Source of the DNA: Belliella pelovolcani
GTDB lineage: Bacteria > Bacteroidota > Bacteroidia > Cytophagales > Cyclobacteriaceae
Assembly: GCF_900156785.1 (NCBI RefSeq)
Contig: NZ_FTOP01000003.1
Coordinates: 358,747 to 422,746 of the forward strand
Length of the DNA: 64,000 bases
Direction of reading: 5' to 3'
Made by a program: the position numbers and the translations under genes. This document shows, piece after piece, positions 33,629 to 42,800 of the stretch. Positions within the stretch are counted from its first letter, which is position 1. Every line of letters starts with the position of its first letter. The notes beneath the pieces are model-generated. The model worked only from the letters and a program-made list of their open reading frames with translations, searched no databases and was not told the origin of the DNA.

Positions 33629-34891
33629 ATGCAACCAACCACCACCAATAAACCCTGGATTTGGGTTCCTATGCTTTACCTCACCGAAGGACTACCTTAT
33701 GTGATGATCATGACAGTCTCTGTTATCATGTATAAAAACCTCGGCGTAGACAACGCAGACATAGGCCTTTATACCAGTTTCCTCTATTTACCTTGGGTGA
33801 TCAAGCCCTTCTGGAGCCCTTTAGTGGATCTTTTTGCAACCAAGAGAAAATGGTTCCTAGCCATGCAATTCCTGCTCGTGTTTGCCTTTCTGGGCGTTGG
33901 ACTAGCGCTACCGACCAACTCCTTTTTTATACTCAGTCTTGCTTGTTTTTGGATCGCAGCATTTGCATCAGCGACCAATGACATTGCTTCTGACGGGTTT
34001 TACTTGATCGCACTTAAAGAAGACCAACAAGCCTTCTTTGTAGGCCTTCGTAGCACCTTTTATAGAATAGCATTCCTGACAGGACAAGGATTGATTGTCA
34101 TCATTGCAGGTTTCCTAGAACAAAAATTTGGAGACAATACCCAAGCTTGGTCACTTACCATGGTATCAGTTGCTGGTTTGATGCTATTGCTTACATTGGG
34201 AAATCTATTCAGCACCCCAAAGGTAGAATCAGCCAAAGATTATCAAAAAGCCAAAACACTTTCATTTTTGGAAGTTTTCGTAAGTTTCTTCCAAAAAAAG
34301 GAAATCGGATTGGCACTAGCTTTTATCCTGACCTATAGGCTAGGGGAGTCCCAATTGCTGAAAATGGCCTCTCCATTTTTGCTAGATGATCAATCCCAGG
34401 GTGGTTTAGCCTTGACTACCTCAGAAGTGGGATGGATTTATGGTACCTTAGGAATCGTAGCCCTTTCCATCGGAGGCATAGTAGGAGGTATAGTGATCTC
34501 GAAGGATGGACTAGGAAAATGGATGATGCCCATGATCTTGGCCTTGAATGTTCCCAACCTATTTTATTACCTTTTAGCCAACCTCCAACCCGAATCCATT
34601 TGGTTTGCAGGAGCTGTGGTAGTCATTGAGCAGTTGGGTTATGGTTTTGGCTTTGCGGCATTTATGGTTTACCTGATATATATTGCAGAAGGACTTTCCA
34701 AGACTTCCCATTATGCCATAGCGACAGGTTTTATGGCCCTAGGAATGATGCTTCCTGGAATGATATCTGGCTTTATTCAAGAAGCATTAGGCTACGAAGG
34801 CTTCTTCATCATCGTCGTATTAGCTGCCCTCCCCGCCATTCTACTCTCCAGATTCATTACCTTCCCAAAAGACTACGGGAAAAAACAATAA
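33629..34891 (+). CDS. AmpG-like MFS transporter (muropeptide permease type)
   Basis: A 420-residue, 12-helix major facilitator. The opening WVPMLYLTEGLPYVMIMTVS and the loop IGLYTSFLYLPWVIKPFWSP are typical of the AmpG branch, as is ATNDIASDGFYLIAL. AmpG imports anhydro-muropeptides released during wall turnover. A NagZ-like gene follows after a repeat spacer and a GHL10 gene precedes it. Bacteroidota AmpG-like proteins are divergent, so the substrate is inferred from context. Confidence 0.88.
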   Translation: MQPTTTNKPWIWVPMLYLTEGLPYVMIMTVSVIMYKNLGVDNADIGLYTSFLYLPWVIKPFWSPLVDLFATKRKWFLAMQFLLVFAFLGVGLALPTNSFFILSLACFWIAAFASATNDIASDGFYLIALKEDQQAFFVGLRSTFYRIAFLTGQGLIVIIAGFLEQKFGDNTQAWSLTMVSVAGLMLLLTLGNLFSTPKVESAKDYQKAKTLSFLEVFVSFFQKKEIGLALAFILTYRLGESQLLKMASPFLLDDQSQGGLALTTSEVGWIYGTLGIVALSIGGIVGGIVISKDGLGKWMMPMILALNVPNLFYYLLANLQPESIWFAGAVVVIEQLGYGFGFAAFMVYLIYIAEGLSKTSHYAIATGFMALGMMLPGMISGFIQEALGYEGFFIIVVLAALPAILLSRFITFPKDYGKKQ

Positions 34892-35373
34892 GACACAAGA
34901 TGCAAGACACAAGACATAAGATGCAAGATGCAAGATGCAAGACAAAAAAAACAACAAAAAGCAGAACTGAGTAATCGTGTAACCGATTAGAACCACTACA
35001 CAATCACACCATTACTCCTTCAACCCCCTCGCTTAACGTTTAACACTTAACGCTTAACACTTAACGTTTAACCCTTAACGCTTAACACTTAACATTTAAC
35101 ACTTAACCCCCCGACCCCTCGGGGAACTAATCTTAGAGCTCTTTGAGGAATTTAGAGCGCTTTGTGATTTCCTCCCGTTAGGGATGATTCCAAAAATACA
35201 ACCCAAAAAAAGCCGAATCATGCAATCGACTAGATCTCTACCCAGTTACACAATTACACAATTACTCCTTCAACCCCCTCGCTTAACCTTTAACGCTTAA
35301 CCCTTAACGGTTAACACTTAACATTTAACCCTTACCCCCCCGACCCCTCGGGGAACCAACTAACCAACACCCC
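34892..35373 (+). repeat. word-like repeat spacer between ampG-like and nagZ-like genes
   Basis: ACAAGATGCAAGACACAAGA-type words begin right at the ampG-like stop (34892-34950). Then come two blocks of TTAACGTTTAACACTTAACG words (about 35030-35110 and 35280-35335). Between these is a partial copy of the about 300-bp unit (AGAGCTCTTTGAGGAATTTA at 35132). No gene seen. Confidence 0.8.
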
Positions 35374-36915
35374 ATGAACCGCCTTCAAAAAATAGCCCAA
35401 CTCTTTTCTCCCGCAGCCTTTGTCCATGACTCAGAAGAGGAAATACAAAAACTGGAGCAACTCATCAAATCACAACAAATAGGAGGGATCACCTTTTTTC
35501 ATAGCAGACACAGTGCTGCCGCAAACTTTGAAGGCAGACAGGAAAAATTAACCTTTGACAATTCCTTGGAGAAACTCAAATCCCTCATAAAACGCTACCA
35601 AAGCATCAGCAAAACACCCTTACTGATCAGCATAGACGCTGAATTTGGTCTTGCCATGCGCATAGAACAAACCCCACAATATCCCTACGCCATCACCCTT
35701 GGCCAACTACCTATTGAAATGGAGCCACTGATCTTTGAGTCAGGCAAACTGATAGGAGAGGACCTCAAGGCCATCGGTATACATCTCAACCTAGCACCTG
35801 TAGCAGACTGCAATACCAACCCCAATAACCCTGTCATCGGTTACCGAGCTTTCGGAGATGACAAAGAAAAAGTCAGCCGCTTTGCATTAGCCCAATACAA
35901 AGGCATGATTGCTGGAGGGGTAGCTGCTTGTTACAAGCATTTTCCTGGTCATGGAGATACCGCAGTAGACAGCCACCTTGGATTACCTATCATCGACAAA
36001 ACTAAAGAACAGCTACTGCAAGAGGAGCTTTATCCATTTATTGCAGGTATCAAACAAGGTGTTGACATGATCATGGTAGGACACTTGGCAGTTCCGGCAT
36101 TGACAAAAGGGGAGAGGCTTCCTGCCTCTCTCAGTAAGCATGTACTCAAGGACCTCTTGAGAGAGGAACTCGGGTTTAATGGGATAGTCATATCAGACGC
36201 CCTCAACATGAAAGCAGTCTCCGAGCTATATCCTACCAAAGGGGAATTAGAATGGAAAGCCTTTGAAGCTGGAAATGACATCCTTTGTTTCTCTGAAAAC
36301 ATCACCGAAGGCATCCATTACATCAATCAAAATGCTACAGATGAACAAATAGATCTCAGCTATCAACGAATTTACAATTTAAAAAACAAGCTTGGACTCA
36401 ATACAGCCTCCAAACCAACTTTTTCAAAACTGAATGACAACAAGGCCAATACTTTCAATCAAATTGTCGCCCAGCAACTATTCAACACCCATTGGGATAA
36501 AGCCCAAATAGCTCATCTATTAAAATCCAAAGATAAAATAACCTTCATCGCAGCTTTCAACAACCTAGAGGATTTGAAAACACCTGAATTCAATAATTTA
36601 AATTTTCGTGAAACCCTTCAACTAGAAGATTTAAATCAGCAAAAGCTAGATCTAATCACAGAAGAGCAAGCATGTATCCTGGGGATATTCCTACCATCCG
36701 CCAAGCCCATCAACCAATTTGGAATGGATCAAGCAAGCATAGACAAAATCAAAGCGCTATCACAGAATCCCAATGTCCTGATCATTCATTTCGGCAATCC
36801 CCTTGCAGCAAAAACATGGCAAACACCTCAATCCAAAGCCATCCTGCTCCATGCTTATCAAAACCTTCCAGAATTTCAATCCCAAGCCTGGAAACACTTC
36901 CGCTCCACCCTCTAA
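35374..36915 (+). CDS. GH3 beta-N-acetylglucosaminidase, NagZ-like
   Basis: The 513-residue protein has the bacterial GH3/NagZ layout: GGITFFHS, LLISIDAEFGLAMRI, LNLAPVADCNTNPNNPVIGY, the KHFPGHGDTAVDSHLGLP loop with the catalytic His/Asp pair (K188, H189), MIMVGHLAVP, and the nucleophile Asp275 in VISDALNMKAV. About 150 C-terminal residues form an extra domain with no motif I can name. No signal peptide is visible, consistent with a cytoplasmic enzyme. It removes GlcNAc from imported muropeptides; the AmpG-like transporter upstream fits. Confidence 0.92.
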   Translation: MNRLQKIAQLFSPAAFVHDSEEEIQKLEQLIKSQQIGGITFFHSRHSAAANFEGRQEKLTFDNSLEKLKSLIKRYQSISKTPLLISIDAEFGLAMRIEQTPQYPYAITLGQLPIEMEPLIFESGKLIGEDLKAIGIHLNLAPVADCNTNPNNPVIGYRAFGDDKEKVSRFALAQYKGMIAGGVAACYKHFPGHGDTAVDSHLGLPIIDKTKEQLLQEELYPFIAGIKQGVDMIMVGHLAVPALTKGERLPASLSKHVLKDLLREELGFNGIVISDALNMKAVSELYPTKGELEWKAFEAGNDILCFSENITEGIHYINQNATDEQIDLSYQRIYNLKNKLGLNTASKPTFSKLNDNKANTFNQIVAQQLFNTHWDKAQIAHLLKSKDKITFIAAFNNLEDLKTPEFNNLNFRETLQLEDLNQQKLDLITEEQACILGIFLPSAKPINQFGMDQASIDKIKALSQNPNVLIIHFGNPLAAKTWQTPQSKAILLHAYQNLPEFQSQAWKHFRSTL

Positions 36916-37095
36916 CCCCTCCTTTATCTTTCCACCTTTCCATTCTCTACACCCTCAGCCAGCCCCTTTTACCTTTAATCTTTTCCCTATGCTCTCATTT
37001 CCTCCTTTACATCTTTCGCCCTTTATCCTTCCTCCTGATTATTGGGACAAGTTTTGTGTCCTCCTTTCTCCTAATTAACTCAATCAACTTAATAA

Positions 37096-38676
37096 TTAAT
37101 TCCCTTCATCTTTTCCATACCTCCTCACCTTCACCCACTTATCTTCCTTTTCACTAATCATAACATACCCCATCTCCGCGATCAATTCCAAAAACTCCTC
37201 CACATCTGGAATTTCCTTGGGATAAGCATGTGTATGGTAAGCATAGATCAGCAAGGAAAATTCTTCTGGTGCCAGCTCCTCAAATGCATCTAGCCGCTCG
37301 ATTGGGAACAATAAGGCTTGTTGAGTTTCTTGGTAGGGTAGAAGCACCTCCTTACTAAATGCTACAAAATTATTCACCGCTACTACTTCTCCATGATTGA
37401 CTTCATTTTGAAGTAATTTGGTAAATGAAGTATAACCCTTCAGTTGCTGCTGATAATAGGCACTATAGATTGCTGGTAAAAAAAGCATAACTACCAAAGC
37501 AATGTTAACTAGGAACGGACGGACTACCGCATAACTCCATAGGATAAGCCCAAAAAGAGAAAGAAATGCAGCCTGCTTCCAATCACCTATTAAAATGCCA
37601 ATCAATGCGCCTATTAAAATGACTAACACCATCAGGTTACGTGTCTTTGAATCCTCTAGCCAAAATTTAGCACCCATCCCTATCAACACTGCGCTTATAG
37701 GAACGATAATGATCAGATGTCGAGGATTCAGATAAAGTGGATTGTAATACTCCAAACTCGTACTCATCCACCAAAAACCAACCAACATACAGACCAATGC
37801 AAGACTAAACTCAGAAGTAACTCGATGATAGGATTTCAAGCCCTTGACCACTGCTGGCATTGCCAAGACCATCCATAACCAATAGCCCCGCTCCACATAT
37901 GTGACCAATGGGCTAAAACTAACCCGCCAAAGCATAGCCTTCCAATCCTTATCAAAAAAAGTATGTTCCGAAATATAGTGTCCCTCGTGAACAGATTGAA
38001 TCCTATAAAGTGGATCACCAAATGTCCACCAATAATACCCCAAATACAGTCCTGTAAAAAGTATAGCAAAGGAGATAAATGCAAGATGAAAACTACCTAA
38101 TTGCTTTGATTTGCCGTCCAGGTAAAACAGTAAAAATGGGAATGGAAATAGAAAGACCATGGTCTCCTTTGTCATAAATCCCACTAATAAACTTAACGTC
38201 AGCAACAGGGCAGAGGTATAAGGATGGGAATGACGGCTGATAGCAGCTATGGGGATCAATATGACCCAAAAAGCCAACAAACTATCTGGATAGACCTTTG
38301 TCAGAAAGTGTAAGAAATAGACCTGTGTCAATAAAAAGGGAATGGCCCAAAGCCTTGATTTTTGATCTAAAATGCGAACAGTCAAGATCAAAATCCCCAA
38401 ATAGGCGAGGAGGGAAGCGATACTGCCAACTCGATCCGAAAAGCCAAAGAGGTTAGTGAGAAATCCAGAGAAAACATAAGAACCTATTCTGCTAGAAAAA
38501 TGATAATCATTCACCACTTCATTTCCTTCCCAAAAAGCCTGACCAGTTACCAAGTAAAATACATCATCACTAAATGTAATCCCATCATAACCCCACTTCC
38601 AAAAGGCAACCAAATAAAGCATGCCTAGCCACATAGGAGAGCTCCTAATCCAAGAAAAATCTTTTTGTTGAATCAT
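37096..38676 (-). CDS. multi-pass membrane glycosyltransferase, GT-C (ArnT/PMT-like)
   Basis: The 526-residue protein has about 11-12 membrane helices and a soluble C-terminal tail. The first loop contains GITFSDDVFYLVTGQAFWEG, with the acidic pair expected of GT-C enzymes, followed by YHFSSRIGSYVFSGFLTNLF. VYPDSLLAFW and MTKETMVFLFPFPF resemble the dolichyl-phosphate-mannose transferase superfamily. It would move a sugar from a lipid carrier to an envelope acceptor. It is divergent from the GT4 gene with a 111-bp gap. Acceptor and donor are unknown. The 180-bp spacer before its stop is pyrimidine-rich without features. Confidence 0.8.
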   Translation of the reverse strand: MIQQKDFSWIRSSPMWLGMLYLVAFWKWGYDGITFSDDVFYLVTGQAFWEGNEVVNDYHFSSRIGSYVFSGFLTNLFGFSDRVGSIASLLAYLGILILTVRILDQKSRLWAIPFLLTQVYFLHFLTKVYPDSLLAFWVILIPIAAISRHSHPYTSALLLTLSLLVGFMTKETMVFLFPFPFLLFYLDGKSKQLGSFHLAFISFAILFTGLYLGYYWWTFGDPLYRIQSVHEGHYISEHTFFDKDWKAMLWRVSFSPLVTYVERGYWLWMVLAMPAVVKGLKSYHRVTSEFSLALVCMLVGFWWMSTSLEYYNPLYLNPRHLIIIVPISAVLIGMGAKFWLEDSKTRNLMVLVILIGALIGILIGDWKQAAFLSLFGLILWSYAVVRPFLVNIALVVMLFLPAIYSAYYQQQLKGYTSFTKLLQNEVNHGEVVAVNNFVAFSKEVLLPYQETQQALLFPIERLDAFEELAPEEFSLLIYAYHTHAYPKEIPDVEEFLELIAEMGYVMISEKEDKWVKVRRYGKDEGN

Positions 38677-38787
38677 GGCCTAAAGTTAACCCATTTTTTC
38701 ATCCACAAAGTACACCTTTTACCTTTCCTTTTTCCCCTCATTACTTCTCCATCCTCCAACTTTTCCAACATTTCGCTATCTTGCCGT

Positions 38788-39975
38788 ATGAATTCTAATA
38801 CCCGAATCAAAGTCTTACACCTGATCAAATCCTTAGGAAGGGGCGGAGCAGAAAAATTGATTCCAGAGACATCCAAACTCCACAATCAACAGAAATTTGA
38901 GTTTTATTGTATTTATTTCTATCATCAAGAAAACAATATTGTAGATGAGCTGCAAGCCGCTGGAATTCGAGTCTTCCTTTTTCCTTCTTCTAACCTAGGC
39001 ATTTTCCGTCAGGTCAAAAAGGTAAAGAACTTCATCAAGGCCGAAGGGATAAATATCATTCATGCACATTTACCTTGGGCTGGAATTTTAGGTAGACTTG
39101 TAGGTAGGGAAATAAAGCTTCCTATTGTCTATACCGAGCACAATACTTGGGATAGGTATAATAAAGTTTCCTATTGGTTTAATAAGCTAACCTTCAAACA
39201 GCAAGATGTAGCAATAGCTGTCTCCAATGAAGTAGCTTTGTCTATGGAGTTAAACATGATGTTATTTCCTCTCAAGCGTCAGGGGAGACTCAAGGTTCAA
39301 AACATCTTAAATGGAGTCAATACAGATTATTTCAAAAGAGATCAGCAAGCTGCATTGGCTATAAGAAAAGAATATAATATACCGCATCAGGCCTTTGTAA
39401 TAGGGAAAGTAGCTGTGTTTCGAACACAAAAGAGACTCTGGATATGGATTGAGCAGGCTCTAGAAATCCTCAAGGAAGCTCCTGAAACACACTTCCTGCT
39501 AGTAGGTGATGGAGATTGGAGGGAGCAAATACTAAGCCTAATACAAAAGTCTAATTTTAAACAAAATTTTCATTGGGTAGGAGTCCAAAAGGAAGTGGCA
39601 CCCTACCTTTCAGCAATGGATTTATACATGAGTAGCTCAGAGTTTGAAGGCTTACCAGTTGCCATGCTAGAGGCCATGTCTTGTCAAGTGCCAGTGGTTG
39701 CCACAAGGGCGGGTGGTATTGGTGAAGCAGTTACTCATGGTTTGGAAGGCTTACTCTGCGAGGTAGAGGAGTATCATAAATTATCCGAACTTGCTCTTAA
39801 AATCATACATGTGCCAAGCCTTCACCAAGCCCTAGCTTTCAATGCCAGACTGAGAGTAGAAAAAGACTTCTCAATGAAAAATATGGTCACCGAAATAGAA
39901 CAAGTCTACAATTCCCTAGTCCCCATCCCTAATCTAAAATCTAATACCTCACAAGATGCAAGACATAAGACATAA
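38788..39975 (+). CDS. glycosyltransferase family 4 (GT-B fold)
   Basis: The 395-residue protein is read from ATG 38788; a longer in-frame start at 38665 is unlikely. It has the N-terminal KVLHLIKSLGRGGAEKLIPE, the C-terminal donor site VFRTQKRLWIWIEQALEI, LLVGDGDWREQ, and the family motif SSSEFEGLPVAMLEAMSCQVPVVAT with the EGxP...E residues. It adds a sugar during surface glycan assembly. The last residues (SNTSQDARHKT) are encoded by repeat words, so the original C-terminus has probably been replaced by repeat sequence. Confidence 0.92.
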   Translation: MNSNTRIKVLHLIKSLGRGGAEKLIPETSKLHNQQKFEFYCIYFYHQENNIVDELQAAGIRVFLFPSSNLGIFRQVKKVKNFIKAEGINIIHAHLPWAGILGRLVGREIKLPIVYTEHNTWDRYNKVSYWFNKLTFKQQDVAIAVSNEVALSMELNMMLFPLKRQGRLKVQNILNGVNTDYFKRDQQAALAIRKEYNIPHQAFVIGKVAVFRTQKRLWIWIEQALEILKEAPETHFLLVGDGDWREQILSLIQKSNFKQNFHWVGVQKEVAPYLSAMDLYMSSSEFEGLPVAMLEAMSCQVPVVATRAGGIGEAVTHGLEGLLCEVEEYHKLSELALKIIHVPSLHQALAFNARLRVEKDFSMKNMVTEIEQVYNSLVPIPNLKSNTSQDARHKT

Positions 39976-40340
39976 GACACAAGACACAAGAAACAAGACA
40001 AAAGACAAAACCTCCAACAGAAAGCTAAATCGTGGAATCGTATAACCAACTGCAAACCAATCTGTTAACGTTTAACGCTTAACAATTAACCCTTATCACC
40101 CCGACCCCTCGGCTAAAATCTAATACCTCACAAGATGCAAGACATAAGATGCAGGACATAAGACATAAGACACAAGACACAAGAAACAAGAAACAAGACA
40201 AAACCTCCAACAGAAAGCTAAATCGTGCAATCGTGTAACCAACTACAAACCAATCTGTTAACGTTTAACACTTAACAATTAACCCTTATCACCCGACCCC
40301 TCGGGGAACCCAATCCCTCAATAACTAATCCCTAATAACA
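39934..40340 (+). repeat. about 179-bp tandem duplication that includes the end of the GT4 gene
   Basis: The 37-bp word CTAAAATCTAATACCTCACA...GACATAAGA occurs at 39934-39970, inside the end of the GT4 gene, and again at 40113-40149. Matching sequence follows both copies (ACAAGA words, CCTCCAACAGAAAGCTAAAT, TTAACGTTTAACGCTTAAC, CCCCGACCCCTCGG). The rest of the spacer to 40462 has only CTAATCCCTAATAA-type words and GAATCTGCGCGAG. No gene seen. Confidence 0.8.
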
Positions 40341-40462
40341 AATTCCCTAAACCCATTCATCTAAAGAAATAAATCTATGAAATCAGCGGAATCTGCGCGA
40401 GCCCCCAATCTTTCAATTTTCCAATCTCTAATCCCTAATAATTAATCCCTAACTCCCAAACC

Positions 40463-41461
40463 ATGAATCAACAACAATCCGGCTCCTGGGTGATTTCATT
40501 AGACTTCGAACTCCTATGGGGTATTTTTGATAAGTCTGACAATAAGGTAAATACAACTTACTTTCAGAAAACTAGAGATCTTGTCCCTCGAATGCTAGAA
40601 GTATTTGCCAAACACGAGATCCAAGTAACATGGGCTACTGTTGGGATGCTTTTTGCAGAAAATGAAGAGGAATGGAAAACTTATACACCCCAACTTAAAC
40701 CCTCTTACCGAGAAAAGTCATATTCAGCTTATGAGTGGGTAAAGAAGCATGAACTGAATCCAACACATCATTTCGCCCCCGAACTGATCAAAAATATCCT
40801 TGATACACCAGGTCAGGAACTAGGTAGTCATAGCTTTGCGCATTACTATACGTTGATGCGAGGACAAACACCAGAGCAGTGGCGAATGGATTTGAGAGCA
40901 GCACAATTGATTGCCATGGACAAGTTTCAAATACAACTGAGGTCATTGGTATTTCCTAGAAATCACATCAACCTACAATACTTGAAAATTTGTAAAGAGG
41001 AGGGGTTCACCCAAGTAAGAAGTAATCCCAATGATTGGTTTTGGCAAGAAACGCAATATGAGAACACTTTAAAAAAAATATATAGAACCGCTGATTGCTT
41101 TATTGGGCTAGGGGGGAGGTCTTCTTTCCCTAGAGAAGCCATATACCAAGAGTCTGAAAACCATCCGGTCGAAATTCCAGCATCTAGACTGCTAAGACCC
41201 TATTATGCTAAAAGTAGACTTGTAAATATTTGGCGGTTGAATAGAGTAAAAAATGAAATGACCTTGGCTGCAAAAAAGCAAGAAGTCTATCACTTATGGT
41301 GGCACCCTCACAATTTTGCCAATAGCCCAGCAGCATCCCTTGCCGAACTAGAATCTCTGATCCTACATTTTAAAACTTTGCGAGATAAATACGGCATGCA
41401 ATCCAACTCCATGCAATCCCTAGTGGATCCCCCAAACCCTATCATTCATCAAAAGCAATAA
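40463..41461 (+). CDS. polysaccharide deacetylase (NodB-homology) family protein
   Basis: The 332-residue protein begins the catalytic domain at residue 10 with WVISLDFELLWG (catalytic Asp then metal region). It continues with QVTWATVGMLF and the metal-binding GSHSFAHY. VFPRNHINLQYLKICKEEGF fits the later strands, and HLWWHPHNF the last motif. It has no signal peptide. Such enzymes remove N-acetyl groups from sugar chains or precursors. Its place between the GT4 and Wzm-like genes puts it in surface glycan assembly. The last codons (HQKQ) overlap a repeat word. Confidence 0.88.
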   Translation: MNQQQSGSWVISLDFELLWGIFDKSDNKVNTTYFQKTRDLVPRMLEVFAKHEIQVTWATVGMLFAENEEEWKTYTPQLKPSYREKSYSAYEWVKKHELNPTHHFAPELIKNILDTPGQELGSHSFAHYYTLMRGQTPEQWRMDLRAAQLIAMDKFQIQLRSLVFPRNHINLQYLKICKEEGFTQVRSNPNDWFWQETQYENTLKKIYRTADCFIGLGGRSSFPREAIYQESENHPVEIPASRLLRPYYAKSRLVNIWRLNRVKNEMTLAAKKQEVYHLWWHPHNFANSPAASLAELESLILHFKTLRDKYGMQSNSMQSLVDPPNPIIHQKQ

Positions 41462-41680
41462 ATCTGAGAAATCCGCGTAATCTGCGCGACTCCCTTAATC
41501 TCCCCGATCCCTCAGGCTAAAATCTAATATCTACAATTTAATCCCCAACCCCCAATTCACTTATTAACCCAATAACTCAATTCCCTAATCCCCATTCATC
41601 AAAAGCAATAAATCAGCGTAATCCGCGTAATCCGCGCGACTCCCCAATCTTCTAACCCCCAATTTAACCAATAACACAAT
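41447..41680 (+). repeat. duplicated word at the end of the deacetylase gene
   Basis: CATCAAAAGCAATAAATC plus CGCGTAATCTGCGCGACTCC occurs at about 41449-41496, covering the stop codon, and again at about 41598-41646. A looser copy is near 40366. The rest of the 41462-41743 spacer is CCCAATAACTCAATTCC-type words; no gene seen. Confidence 0.7.
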
Positions 41681-41743
41681 TGCAGGTAATCATATTATTC
41701 ATATCTTTCGAGCTAGATTTGCATCCTTTTTAACGTATAAATA

Positions 41744-42568
41744 TTGGAAGCCAACAAAGTAAAAATTATTGAGCCTACCTCAGGTTGGCAATTAGTGGAC
41801 CTCAAAGAATTGTGGAGATACAAAGACCTACTTTACTTCTTGACATTAAGAGGAATCAAGGCCAGGTATGCACAATCCATCATGGGCGTGTCTTGGGCAA
41901 TCATTCAGCCCTTATTTACAACAATAGTGTTCACAATAGTTTTTGGAGGCTTAGCCAAGGTAGATTCTGATGGTATGCCTTACATTCTTTTCTCCTATTT
42001 GGCATTATGGCCTTGGAATTATTTCTCTGGAACACTCACCGAATCAGCCAACAGCTTGATTCAAAATGCCAATATGATTACCAAAGTTTATTTTCCAAGA
42101 ATGGTATTGCCGCTTTCATCCATACTTTCAAAGTTGTTGGATTTTATCATTGCCTTTGTTGTGGTGATTGGTTTGCTAATATATTTCAAAGTCAGCCCAG
42201 GATGGGGGATATTATTTCTTCCAATTTTAATCCTTCAGCTATTAATGACCTCCTTAGGTATTGGGATGTTTTTGTCGGCTTTGGCCGTGAAGTACAGGGA
42301 TGTCAAGCATGCGCTCACTTTTTTAGTGCAATTGCTATTATATGCTGCTCCAGTTGTTTACAGCACCACAGCCGTGCCAGAGCCTTATCAAAAATTCTAT
42401 ATCCTGAACCCCATGGTAGGAGTGTTAGAAGGCTTTCGAGCAGCTTTTCTAGATAGACCCATGCCTTGGGAATGGATTTGGCCAGGTTTTATATTAGCGA
42501 TCATCTTCTTCCTCTTCGGAACCCTCTATTTTCGCCGAATGGAAAAGATCTTCGCCGATGTCGCATAG
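41744..42568 (+). CDS. Wzm/TagG-like polysaccharide ABC transporter permease
   Basis: The 274-residue, six-helix protein has the ABC2 signature: YKDLLYFLTLRGIKARYAQS, MGVSWAIIQPLFTTIVFTIV, ITKVYFPRMVLPLSS, AVKYRDVKHALTF and FYILNPMVGVLEGFRAAFL. It should flip lipid-linked O-antigen or another glycan across the inner membrane. The only plausible start is TTG 41744, since a stop lies two codons upstream. The ATPase partner (Wzt) that normally follows is absent here. The 3' end is duplicated just downstream. Confidence 0.9.
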   Translation: MEANKVKIIEPTSGWQLVDLKELWRYKDLLYFLTLRGIKARYAQSIMGVSWAIIQPLFTTIVFTIVFGGLAKVDSDGMPYILFSYLALWPWNYFSGTLTESANSLIQNANMITKVYFPRMVLPLSSILSKLLDFIIAFVVVIGLLIYFKVSPGWGILFLPILILQLLMTSLGIGMFLSALAVKYRDVKHALTFLVQLLLYAAPVVYSTTAVPEPYQKFYILNPMVGVLEGFRAAFLDRPMPWEWIWPGFILAIIFFLFGTLYFRRMEKIFADVA

Positions 42569-42679
42569 CCTCTACCCATGAGGCGATCCCGATCAAGTGA
42601 TTAAAATAGATTGTTTTCGGGACGCCGAATGGAAAAGATCTTCGCTGATGTCGCATAACCTCTACCCATGAGGCGATCC
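42533..42679 (+). repeat. 57-bp direct repeat of the permease 3' end
   Basis: 42533-42589, the last 12 codons of the permease gene plus 21 bp, recurs at 42623-42679 with only two differences (C to T, G to A). The copies are 90 bp apart, with a 33-bp linker (CGATCAAGTGATTAAAATAG). The remaining spacer to 42800 is repeat words. Confidence 0.9.
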
Positions 42680-42800
42680 TCTTCCTAAACCCTCAGCTAA
42701 CTTAATTCCCTAATAACCAATAACCAATAACTAAATCCCCAATCTCCCCGATCCCTCGGGGCTAAAATCTACAATTTAATCCCCCAATCCCCCCAGAAAA

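Noticed and set aside
36672..37157. 161-codon frame overlapping the nagZ-like gene end
   Set aside because: It is a shadow frame of nagZ extended through a pyrimidine-rich spacer; composition (Ser, Pro, Leu, His) is not protein-like.
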